A DNA stretch of 64,000 nucleotides from Chryseobacterium shigense (GTDB taxonomy: Bacteria; Bacteroidota; Bacteroidia; Flavobacteriales; Weeksellaceae). Positions 41,795-49,542 of this stretch are shown piece after piece; the stretch's first letter is position 1, and every line of letters begins with the position of its first letter. Under the pieces are notes generated by a model. It had not been told where the DNA came from and made no database searches. It saw nothing but the letters and a program-made list of their open reading frames with translations. The position numbers and the translations under genes are program-made. The stretch is from positions 1-64,000 of the forward strand of contig NZ_FTNY01000005.1 in assembly GCF_900156575.1 (NCBI RefSeq), written 5' to 3'.

Positions 41795-41862
41795 TTGGGA
41801 AGTGAACCTTCAAAAACGGAGGAGAAACATCTGCTTCCCAACCCGGAGTTTTCCTCCGTTTT
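41795..41862 (-). promoter_or_regulatory. Interleaved stems in the leader of the small-peptide/kinase operon
   Basis: AAAACGGAGGA (41813-41823) pairs without mismatch with TCCTCCGTTTT (41852-41862). TTGGGAAG (41795-41802) pairs with CTTCCCAA (41834-41841). The arms alternate, so the stems either form a pseudoknot or exclude one another, as in a switch. If transcribed from upstream of 41862 on the minus strand it lies about 100 nt before the peptide ATG. Confidence 0.45.
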
Positions 41863-42009
41863 ATCTGGTGTTTTTTGAAATCAGTTTCGTACTTTTGTTT
41901 TTGTAATGTTTTGTTTCTCAATGATTTCTATGGCAAATTAACGACGAAAGAGAGAGCGAGGGTTAGAAAGTTTTTGGAAAGTTTTTGGAAAGTTTTCATC
42001 GGTGGGATG

Positions 42010-42053
42010 TACGGAAAACCGTATTTTTTTTGACTTGAAACGTCTTAATTTTT
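42010..42053 (+). promoter_or_regulatory. Promoter with TACGG-N4-CCGTA operator for the 42067 gene
   Basis: TACGG-AAAA-CCGTA (42010-42023), then 22 nt, then TAATTTTT (42046-42053, one base off TAnnTTTG), then the ATG at 42067. Same palindrome and same spacing as at 39013-39056. The T-run right after the palindrome would also let it act as a weak terminator. Confidence 0.5.
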
Positions 42054-42066
42054 CACAGTAATAACC

Positions 42067-42888
42067 ATGAGTATGTCAAAATTTTTATCTGAAAAAAAGA
42101 AATTATTAGAAGATGTCTACGAAAAAGCTTCAAATGAAGCTACAGAAACATCATTTAATGGAATTCTCCTGCATCTTGAACAAATTTTAAGAGATGATTT
42201 TGAACCATTGAGTTATAAATCTTTTGAAAATTATTACAAGACAATAGTTGAACAAGATGAGGACTATAATATAAAAAAATCGGTTTTAGATAATCTAAGT
42301 CGATATTTAGGGTTTGATACCTTTCAACATTACTGTTCTGAATGGAGAACAGTTGAATATAGTATTCAACAAGCAATCTCTAAAATTGTGATTACTATTA
42401 TCAATAAGCCGATTCTTGCAATGCCTGATTTTATGAAACAGAATGGCTTAGGGATCATGGAGATAGCATTGCTTCTATGTCTTGTCACAGGCAATGTGGT
42501 TTTCTCTAATAATAAGAAGATATCGAATGGCTCTTCGTTTCCATCAAGCTTTATGTCGGGTTTACAAGCGGCTACAGACAAAAAATATATGTATTGGGAT
42601 GGGGAACGATATATTGGTACGGATAGCAGCTTTATCAGACCTGGACTGGAAGTAAAGGCGATGAACGAGCATGTGTTTCTGCATTTTAGAAAGATCAAAA
42701 GAAAAGATACTCTGACAGAGGCTAATGCCATTGGAAAAACTTGGTATTCAAAGTTTTATGGAAATGTTGAATTTTTTACAGATGATGGAGTAGATCCTGA
42801 AAATGGAAGGGAATTGAGAAAATCAACTTCTACTATTATTTATAAATATGCAGGAAAGCCAAAAGATTCGGTACAGGTTGAAGAATAA
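42067..42888 (+). CDS. Hypothetical membrane protein, probable target of the neighbouring two-component system
   Basis: A 273-residue protein not recognised. The first 110 residues are a soluble, mostly helical region (KFLSEKKKLLEDVYEKASNE, LSRYLGFDTFQHYC). One membrane segment lies at about 139-158 (IMEIALLLCLVTGNVVF), and the remaining 110 residues are probably periplasmic (MYWDGERYIGTDSS). The ATG at 42073 is an alternative start. It is a single gene between the palindrome promoter and the terminator at 42903. The bitopic layout would suit an anti-sigma-like or sensor-effector protein, but nothing proves this. Confidence 0.75.
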   Translation: MSMSKFLSEKKKLLEDVYEKASNEATETSFNGILLHLEQILRDDFEPLSYKSFENYYKTIVEQDEDYNIKKSVLDNLSRYLGFDTFQHYCSEWRTVEYSIQQAISKIVITIINKPILAMPDFMKQNGLGIMEIALLLCLVTGNVVFSNNKKISNGSSFPSSFMSGLQAATDKKYMYWDGERYIGTDSSFIRPGLEVKAMNEHVFLHFRKIKRKDTLTEANAIGKTWYSKFYGNVEFFTDDGVDPENGRELRKSTSTIIYKYAGKPKDSVQVEE

Positions 42889-42902
42889 TTTAAAGACACA
42901 AA

Positions 42903-42933
42903 AAAAGCGAACATCCAATAGATATTCGCTTTT
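42903..42933. terminator. Bidirectional terminator
   Basis: AAAAGCGAA pairs with TTCGCTTTT, with an inner ATC/GAT, between the convergent 42067 gene and msrA. Confidence 0.8.
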
Positions 42934-42940
42934 ATATTTT

Positions 42941-43495
42941 TTATGCCTCATTCAGCATTCCTAATTCTCCAAAGTGTTTTTTAAATTTCTGGATCTTAGG
43001 ACCTACAACGGCACTACAGTAAGGTTGGTTGGGATTCACGTTATAATACCCCTGATGGTACTGTTCTGCTGGCCAGAACTTCTCAAACTGGGTAACTTCG
43101 GTAACGTATGTTCCAGACCATTTTCCTGAGGCTTCAGAGGTTTTCAGGGCTTCTTCCGCTTTAGCCTTTTCAGCATCGTCTTTATAGTAAATAACGGAAC
43201 GGTACTGTGTTCCGATGTCATTCCCCTGTCTGTTCAGTTGGGTAGGATCGTGAAGGAAGAAGAATACATCCATCAGCTGTGCATAAGAAATGATCTTTGG
43301 ATCAAATGTAATCTGTACTACTTCTGCATGTCCGGTTTCTCCTGTACAGACTTCTTCATAAGTAGGATGGTCTTTGTGGCCTCCCGAATATCCTGAGATG
43401 GCAGAATGAACGCCTTTAAGCATATTGAAACAGCTTTCTACACACCAGAAGCATCCGCCTCCGAAAGTGATCTGTTCTAAATTATTATTATCCAT
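42941..43495 (-). CDS. msrA: Peptide-methionine (S)-S-oxide reductase MsrA
   Basis: A 184-residue repair enzyme that reduces methionine-S-sulfoxide. The active site is Cys15 in FGGGCFWCVES. GYSGGHKDHPTYEEVCTGETGHAEVV is split across residues 40-65, and HDPTQLNRQGNDIGTQYRS and EQYHQGYY follow. No MsrB domain is fused. It is a single gene with a terminator behind it. Confidence 0.97.
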   Translation of the reverse strand: MDNNNLEQITFGGGCFWCVESCFNMLKGVHSAISGYSGGHKDHPTYEEVCTGETGHAEVVQITFDPKIISYAQLMDVFFFLHDPTQLNRQGNDIGTQYRSVIYYKDDAEKAKAEEALKTSEASGKWSGTYVTEVTQFEKFWPAEQYHQGYYNVNPNQPYCSAVVGPKIQKFKKHFGELGMLNEA

Positions 43496-43872
43496 TGTTC
43501 TTAAATTATTTATTTGTTGGTTTCACCAGTTGAGCCCGAGCGGAAAATGAATGAAAAACCAATCAAAAGTAAGAAAAAGTTTTTCATTTTGGATGAGAAT
43601 TCCGATGATTTAAAACAGAATTGATGCCAGTTTTTTTAACCGCTGAAGATGGGAAAGTGATCTGATTTATTAGCGCAGATTGCACAGATTAAACGGATCA
43701 TTGCGGTAATGAATTTCTGGATTAAAGGAATTTGTAATAAAGCAAGGAAAATTATAGGTAACCCTGTATCACGATCTGTAGATCTGTGGGAGCTCAAACC
43801 GGATCGACCGATTCAAAGCAAAAAAGCATCCTTTTGGGATGCTTTAATATATTATTTTATTGTTGTGTTCAG
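43496..43872. other. Gap with ROK-gene terminator and simple repeats
   Basis: No gene is seen. A 10-bp inverted repeat AATGAAAAAC/GTTTTTCATT lies at 43550-43588. GCGCAGATTGCACAGATT-like words at about 43670 resemble filler DNA of related genomes. The ROK-gene terminator lies at 43823-43845. Confidence 0.5.
43823..43845 (-). terminator. Terminator of the ROK kinase gene
   Basis: AAAGCATCC-N5-GGATGCTTT with an A-run on the left, giving T's on the minus strand. Confidence 0.75.
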
Positions 43873-44841
43873 TTATTTTTCCCAAACCAAAGCACTTGCG
43901 CCCAGAATGGCAGCATCTGCTTCGTCCAGTTCACTGAAAACCAATTTTACTTTATTTCTAAAGATTGGAAGAAGGTTTCTTTCCATATGAAGTTTTGCCG
44001 GCTTCAAAATAAAATCTCCCGCCTTGATCACGCCACCGAATAAAAGAATCGCCTCTGGTGAAGAAAACATCACGAAATTAGCCAAAGCCTCGCCCAGTTT
44101 CTGTCCTGTATACCTGAACACTTCGATCGCGATAAGATCGCCTTTCAATGCGCATTCATGGACTGTTTTCGAGTTGATGGACTCTTCTGGATACTGGCTC
44201 AGCATCGATTCGGGAAATTCAGCCCTCATCTTCTTGGCGGTAATCGCAATTCCCGTGGCTGAAGCATACGCTTCCAGACTTCCTTCAGATCCTGTACTCC
44301 AGTGCTTTCTTCCGCCTGGTTTTACAATGGTGTGACCCAATTCTCCTGCGAAACCGTCGTGGCCGTAAATCAAGCTTCCATTGGAAATGATTCCGCTGCC
44401 TACGCCTGTTCCCAGGGTGATCATGATAAAATCTTTCATCCCTCTTGCCGCTCCGAAAAGCATTTCTCCAAGAGCTGCTGCGTTGGCATCATTGGTGATG
44501 GTACATGGAAGATTGAATTTGGCATTCATCAGTTCACTGAAAGGGACTAATCCTTTCCAGGGTAAATTAGGGGCCTGTTCAATGGTTCCTTTATAATAGT
44601 TGGCATTGGGAGCACCTACCCCGATTCCGTCAAAGTTTGTTTCAGTACCGTACTTTTCGATCAGGGGTTTCACCTGTTCATATAAAGCATCGATAAAGTC
44701 TTCTACTTTTTCATACTCATCGGTTCTCAGATTTCCTTTTTCCAGAACTTCACCGCGGTGGTTTACGACTCCGAACTTGGTATTTGTTCCACCGATATCA
44801 ATTCCTAGAGCAACTTGTTTTGATAAATCTATTAATGACAT
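43873..44841 (-). CDS. ROK family sugar kinase (glucokinase-like), zinc cysteines absent
   Basis: A 322-residue ASKHA-fold protein. ATP and sugar motifs are present: GIDIGGTNTKFGVVN at 14-28, APNLPWKG, TNDANAAALGEMLFGAARG and TLGTGVGSGIISNGSLIYG. The HTIV His is kept, but the usual CxCGxxGCLE zinc site reads STGSEGSLEAY, so all three Cys are lost. The catalytic Asp in TNDAN is kept, so it should still phosphorylate glucose or a related sugar, or act as a manno/N-acetyl kinase. Single gene. Confidence 0.9.
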   Translation of the reverse strand: MSLIDLSKQVALGIDIGGTNTKFGVVNHRGEVLEKGNLRTDEYEKVEDFIDALYEQVKPLIEKYGTETNFDGIGVGAPNANYYKGTIEQAPNLPWKGLVPFSELMNAKFNLPCTITNDANAAALGEMLFGAARGMKDFIMITLGTGVGSGIISNGSLIYGHDGFAGELGHTIVKPGGRKHWSTGSEGSLEAYASATGIAITAKKMRAEFPESMLSQYPEESINSKTVHECALKGDLIAIEVFRYTGQKLGEALANFVMFSSPEAILLFGGVIKAGDFILKPAKLHMERNLLPIFRNKVKLVFSELDEADAAILGASALVWEK

Positions 44842-44925
44842 TTCTATTTGTAAATTCTAAAGGGTTAAAATTATAAAAAAGATTGTATTAATGGATTATT
44901 AACAAAACTTTTATTTAAAAAACTT

Positions 44926-46137
44926 TTAGGCTGTTTTTACCGGTTTCTTTTTTCTTCTTCCCCACCAAACCATAAATCCGGTTACGGGCAATGATGCACA
45001 GATGAGGCTGACAATGAATGCGATGATCTTTGTAGGAAGTCCTAAAATAGAGCCTACATGGATATCATAGTTGGCCCCTACTGCTTTTTCCCCAAAGTTT
45101 TTGTCCTTAGGATCGTGCGTGTGAAGCAGTTCTCCTGAGTTTTCATCAAAGATCAGGCTGCTGCTTTTGTGATAAGAATAAGAAAGATGCTTTACATACA
45201 CCTCAAAATTCGGGTGTTCATGATCGTCCATATGCTCGTGGCCCAGGTCAATCGCAAAACCAAAAGCATCAGGATATTTCTGAATAACCGTATTGATCAC
45301 TTTGTCCAGAGTTCCTTCTGTTCTTAATTCTATCGGAGCTTTGGTTTTAATGTGAGAGAAATCCGGATATTGGGTTTCTCCGCCGGAGAAAATCACATAG
45401 ATCATCGCCTGTACAACGAAGTAGGCATAAAACAGCCCTGTGATGGTAAAGATCAAAGCAAAGATAGAGGAGTAGAAACCAAGGATATTGTGAAGATCAT
45501 AGTTCTTTCTTTTCCAGCTTTTCACATTCTTCCACTTGAACGAAAGGCGTTGCTTTCTTGCGGCTTTATTTTTAGGCCACCAAAGTACAATTCCGGTGAT
45601 GAGCATAATGAGGAATATGATCACGGGAATTCCCACGACATACGGTCCCCAGTCCTGCTTCAGCAAAAAGCTCCAGTGGATCATTTTTACAATATTAAAG
45701 AACCCGTTCTTTTCATCGTAGACCCTGAGGACTTTTCCTGTGTAAGGATTTACGTAAGCCGCTTTATAAACCGGCAGTTCATCAAAATAATTCCAGGCCT
45801 TCGTGTTGTGCTCATACCAATAAAATATATAAGATCTCTTTTTATCAATCGGAACATTCACCCAGTGAACCGGATATTTTTCCTTCACCTGTTCAACAAC
45901 AGATTTTTCCATCATTCTGATGGGAAGAACGTTTTTCTGGGCGATATTTTGTTCATTATGAAAGATCACATCCTTTCTCGTAAAGTTTTCCAGTTCGTCC
46001 TTAAAAACATAGAGTGCTCCTGTAATGGAAATAATGAAGATCAGAAAGCCAATCCCCAGACCCAACCAAAGGTGCAGTTTGGCAGACCATTTTTTAAAGA
46101 AACCCGGTTTATTTTTATGATGATGTTTTTTCTTCAT
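44926..46137 (-). CDS. PepSY-associated TM protein (copy A)
   Basis: A 403-residue inner-membrane protein with four membrane segments: about 23-45 (LWLGLGIGFLIFIISITGALYVF), about 165-190, 210-235 and near the C-terminus (SLICASLPVTGFMVWWGRRKKK). PepSY-type repeats lie between the first and second and in the large periplasmic part. The His-rich start MKKKHHHKNK is typical. The frame starts with TTG at 46149, but the ATG at 46137 aligns with copy B. Such proteins accompany siderophore receptors and are thought to reduce ferric siderophores. Last gene of a four-gene operon, 51 nt after receptor A. Confidence 0.88.
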   Translation of the reverse strand: MKKKHHHKNKPGFFKKWSAKLHLWLGLGIGFLIFIISITGALYVFKDELENFTRKDVIFHNEQNIAQKNVLPIRMMEKSVVEQVKEKYPVHWVNVPIDKKRSYIFYWYEHNTKAWNYFDELPVYKAAYVNPYTGKVLRVYDEKNGFFNIVKMIHWSFLLKQDWGPYVVGIPVIIFLIMLITGIVLWWPKNKAARKQRLSFKWKNVKSWKRKNYDLHNILGFYSSIFALIFTITGLFYAYFVVQAMIYVIFSGGETQYPDFSHIKTKAPIELRTEGTLDKVINTVIQKYPDAFGFAIDLGHEHMDDHEHPNFEVYVKHLSYSYHKSSSLIFDENSGELLHTHDPKDKNFGEKAVGANYDIHVGSILGLPTKIIAFIVSLICASLPVTGFMVWWGRRKKKPVKTA

Positions 46138-46188
46138 ATCGCAGTTCAAAGTATCGCAAAGATAGGTTTTACTTTTTATTTAGATTAA

Positions 46189-48306
46189 TTAAAATTTATA
46201 TTCAAGCATCAGGGTGCCTCTTCTTCCTAATGAATTCACGAATTCGCTGTCACGGGCAGACCACCATGCAATCGCAGGTTGATACAGTCTGTTAAATACA
46301 TTTTCAACACCTGCTGATACCTTCCAGTTTTTACTGACTTCAAAGCTTGCTTTACAATTGAAGACGGTATAATCAGGAACGTAACCTTCTCCGTAGGCGA
46401 ATAATCCGGTCTTTGCATTAGGCTGAAATCTGTCCTGCTCAAAAGCGTGAAGCATATCAGCCCCGAGAGATAAAGAAGGTATTGGTTTTACCTGAAGGTA
46501 GGCCAGTACTTTAGGGGCAGAAATCCGGCTGTTATTGATCCTGGCTGAATAATCTCCGTCGTCTTTGATAGAAGTAATGCCTTCCATCCAACTGTAGCTT
46601 CCTCCGAAGTTGATCCATTGGGCAGGCTTAAAATGTAAGAATCCTTCCACACCGTAAACAATTTCCGGAGATCTCTGTATCGTTAATGCTCTGTCCGGGC
46701 TCTGTACAAATGAAGCGCCCAGTTTTGACGTACTCACATAAGAAGTAATCTCATAGTTGATCCATTTTGAAATCTGTCCCGTTGCCCCGAATTCGTAGTT
46801 GTTCACAATGATCGGTTTGGTTTCAAGATTCTGAATGGTTCCTTCTGTAGAGGTTCGCAGGATTCTTCCTAATTCATTGATAGAGTAGGACTGTGAGAAG
46901 CTTCCGAACAGATTGATGAAAGGCTCAATATTGTAGCGTAGCCCTAAATTGGCTACCAGTGCATTGTATTTTAAATCTCCACCGGTCACAAAAATACTTT
47001 TGGTAAAGGTTCCGTCACTTTTAACGGTAGAAAGCGTATTAAAATCTCCAACCTTCACACGCATATTTTCGTAACGGAGTCCTCCTTTGATGGTTAATTT
47101 TTTTAATAAATCAACTTTAACCAAAACGAAAGGGGCCAAGTTGGTCATATTCATGTCCGGTGTCCAGTAACGTCCGTCTTCCAGCTTCTGAACGGTCTGG
47201 TCATTAAGGATATCCATTCCGTACATCACTTCACCTTGTGAATCTTTAGCAGACCAAAGTTGGGTGTCAAAGTTGAATCTCGCTCCGTATTTTTTGGAAA
47301 TGACATTGGACTGTCCTCCTCCGAAGAAAGTGTCGCTGTATCCGTATACAGTCCTGAAATCCTGCATGTAAGCATTGAAATTCAATGACGTAGTTCCACC
47401 GAAAAGGTTCTGGTGGTCATAGTTGACCCTGAAATTATGGTTTCTCGGGGTTCCCTGAGGGGTGGTTTCAAGATTTTTTCCTACGCCTTCCCCGATGGTT
47501 GGGGTAATCCCGTATTTTCCCGTTCTTAGTCCTAAGTTAAGGTCAGATTTAGAGGCATATCCGATGTAGGAGGCTTCCACCCTCTGGTCTTTATTGATAT
47601 TGTAACCTACTTTAAGCATCCCGTTGTAGTTGTCCATTTTTGCGGGGCTGTAGGTTGGAGTAAGATTTACGCCGTCTGCATCTTTCATGTAGCCTGTTCT
47701 TTCGTAGGCGAGAGAGAAGACATAATCAAATTTATTCACCTTTCCGGATAAGAGCTGGCTGGCCCTTACTCCAAGAGTTCCGCCATACGTTTGGCCTGTA
47801 AACCCTACCTGGGTAAGCCCGGAAATATTTTTATCGGATTTGCTTCTTCTCGTGATATAATTGATGATCCCACCATCTGCACCGTTTCCGTAGATGGAAG
47901 ATGCTCCCTTGATCACTTCAATTCTTTCAATCACTGAAGGATCGATAGATCTTAGATCTCTGGCTCCGTTTCTGAGTGGAGTAGACTGGGGAATTCCGTC
48001 AATAAGGACAAGAACCTGGCGGCCTCTCAAGGTTTGTCCTGTATTGGACGTTTGTCCGGAGTTCGTTCCTAAACTGGGAACGGTATATTGAAGAATGCTG
48101 GTAATATCTGAATTGACGGTCAGCTGAGACTGGATCTGCTTTTCTGCAACAATCGTTACGGAGCTTGGTATTTCTTTAATATTTTCTTTTTTTCTGGAAG
48201 CAGTCATCACGACTTCATCCACGCTGTTGGTCTGCAGGCTGTCTTTAACTTGTGCAAAAACGGCAACCGAACCTAAGCATGCAGCTGATATAAGCGCTTT
48301 TTTCAT
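46189..48306 (-). CDS. TonB-dependent siderophore receptor (copy A)
   Basis: A 705-residue outer-membrane receptor. The signal peptide ends about residue 19 (MKKALISAACLGSVAVFAQ). The TonB-box region DEVVMTASRKK leads into a plug domain (QTLRGRQVLVLIDGIPQ, SIYGNGADGGIINYITRR) and a 22-strand barrel ending LMLEYKF. It brings an iron-siderophore into the periplasm. Its ATG overlaps the stop of PepSY copy B (TAATG), so they are translationally coupled. The longer frame to 48399 lies inside that gene and is not used. Confidence 0.92.
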   Translation of the reverse strand: MKKALISAACLGSVAVFAQVKDSLQTNSVDEVVMTASRKKENIKEIPSSVTIVAEKQIQSQLTVNSDITSILQYTVPSLGTNSGQTSNTGQTLRGRQVLVLIDGIPQSTPLRNGARDLRSIDPSVIERIEVIKGASSIYGNGADGGIINYITRRSKSDKNISGLTQVGFTGQTYGGTLGVRASQLLSGKVNKFDYVFSLAYERTGYMKDADGVNLTPTYSPAKMDNYNGMLKVGYNINKDQRVEASYIGYASKSDLNLGLRTGKYGITPTIGEGVGKNLETTPQGTPRNHNFRVNYDHQNLFGGTTSLNFNAYMQDFRTVYGYSDTFFGGGQSNVISKKYGARFNFDTQLWSAKDSQGEVMYGMDILNDQTVQKLEDGRYWTPDMNMTNLAPFVLVKVDLLKKLTIKGGLRYENMRVKVGDFNTLSTVKSDGTFTKSIFVTGGDLKYNALVANLGLRYNIEPFINLFGSFSQSYSINELGRILRTSTEGTIQNLETKPIIVNNYEFGATGQISKWINYEITSYVSTSKLGASFVQSPDRALTIQRSPEIVYGVEGFLHFKPAQWINFGGSYSWMEGITSIKDDGDYSARINNSRISAPKVLAYLQVKPIPSLSLGADMLHAFEQDRFQPNAKTGLFAYGEGYVPDYTVFNCKASFEVSKNWKVSAGVENVFNRLYQPAIAWWSARDSEFVNSLGRRGTLMLEYKF

Positions 48307-49502
48307 TATATTTTCTTTCCTTGTTTTTTTTGTTTCCCCCACCATACCAGAAATCCTGTCACCGGAAGTGAAGTACAGATGAGTCCGGTAATGAACCATA
48401 GAATTTTACCAAACAGTCCGAAATAGGATCCGGTGTGGATGTCATAGTTGGCGTTGGCATATTTTTCGGCGTTGCTCAGTTTCTGATGAGGTTGATCAGC
48501 CAGCAGTTTTCCTGAGTACTTGTCAAAGGCCAATGTATTTCTTTCACTGAATCGTCCTTCTTCGCCATAGACCGTAACCGGAATATTTTTCAGCTCTTTC
48601 CCTTTTTTGTTTTTTCCGTTCAATGGAATTCTGAAACTGGAAGAGGTAGGATATAGTTTTCTGGTTTGCTCAGCTGTAAGGTCATAGACAGAAGCGTTTT
48701 TCACCATCAGCGAATCAGGAGATTTAATTTCCTTGTCTTTAGGCTGTTCCAAAGATCCTGAAAGGGCAAGATTGAATGTGTTTTTCACATACGGATACGC
48801 AAAATAAATTCCTGTAATGCTGATGAGTAAAGCGAAAAACGAGGCATAAAAGCCTAATATATTATGAAGATCATAGTTTTTTCGTTTCCAGGTCTTCACA
48901 TTTTCCCAGCTGAACCAGAAGCGTCCTCTTCTTGCTTTTTTGTTCTTCGGCCACCATAATATAATTCCGGTGATCAGCATGAAGATAAACACCACAGTAG
49001 GAATTCCCACCACATATTTTCCCCATTCGGAGTTCAGAAGAAGACTCCAGTGGATGTATTTCAGAATATTGAAAAAATTATATTTCTCATTGTAAACAGC
49101 CAGAATTTTTCCGTTGTACTGATTGACATAAACGAGTTTATTGATTTTTACTTCTTCAAAATAATTCCAGCCCTTTTTATTTTTTTCGTAATAAGAAAAA
49201 CGGTAGGATTTATTTTTATCCAAAGAGACTTCCAGGGCACTCAGCGGATACTTTTCATGGAGTTCCAGACTGACTTTTTCTTTAAGGACAGTAATTGACA
49301 ATGGGGATGCTGAAGTTTCGTTTACATAGATGGCTTCTTTTCGGAGACTGTTCTGTATTTCGTCTTTAAAAACATACAAAGTTCCGGTAAGCGAAACAAT
49401 AAAAACAATGATACCAACGGATAAACCCAACCACAAATGCAGTTTGGCAGACCATTTTTTCGTGAAAGAAACTTTCTTTTTATGGGGGTGCTTTTTCTTC
49501 AT
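48306..49502 (-). CDS. PepSY-associated TM protein (copy B)
   Basis: A 398-residue paralogue of copy A: start MKKKHPHKKKVSF, first segment LWLGLSVGIIVFIVSLTGTL, LITGIILWWPKNKKARRGRF, RKNYDLHNILGFYASFFALL and the C-terminal LICTSLPVTGFLVWWGK. The conserved His pair in DLHN and NYDIHTGS may bind heme or metal. It lies 40 nt after receptor B and overlaps receptor A by one base. The putative job is reduction of the siderophore iron imported by its paired receptor. Confidence 0.88.
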   Translation of the reverse strand: MKKKHPHKKKVSFTKKWSAKLHLWLGLSVGIIVFIVSLTGTLYVFKDEIQNSLRKEAIYVNETSASPLSITVLKEKVSLELHEKYPLSALEVSLDKNKSYRFSYYEKNKKGWNYFEEVKINKLVYVNQYNGKILAVYNEKYNFFNILKYIHWSLLLNSEWGKYVVGIPTVVFIFMLITGIILWWPKNKKARRGRFWFSWENVKTWKRKNYDLHNILGFYASFFALLISITGIYFAYPYVKNTFNLALSGSLEQPKDKEIKSPDSLMVKNASVYDLTAEQTRKLYPTSSSFRIPLNGKNKKGKELKNIPVTVYGEEGRFSERNTLAFDKYSGKLLADQPHQKLSNAEKYANANYDIHTGSYFGLFGKILWFITGLICTSLPVTGFLVWWGKQKKQGKKI

Positions 49503-49542
49503 AGCAAAAAGTTAACCTCCGGAGAGGCTAACTTTTGATTAT

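Larger units (their letters stand above)
41697..42066. other. Gap between divergent units with structured leader and operator
   Basis: No gene is seen. From left to right it holds the leader DNA of the small peptide gene with interleaved stems (41795-41862), a plus-strand -7-like TACTTTTG at 41890-41897, a tandem repeat GAAAGTTTTTG (2.8 copies, 41966-41996), and the TACGG palindrome and -7 box for the gene at 42067. Confidence 0.5.

Noticed and set aside
32904..42888. The accessory region as an integrated mobile island
   Set aside because: No integrase, transposase, tRNA junction or flanking direct repeat was found, and codon use looks like the neighbours.
43709..43990. Plus-strand ORF of 93 residues overlapping the ROK gene
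   Set aside because: It runs antisense through the end of the ROK gene and its terminator; no family or promoter supports it.
48307..48399. Longer start of the TonB receptor A
   Set aside because: It would lie inside the end of the upstream PepSY gene; the ATG at 48306 gives a proper signal peptide.
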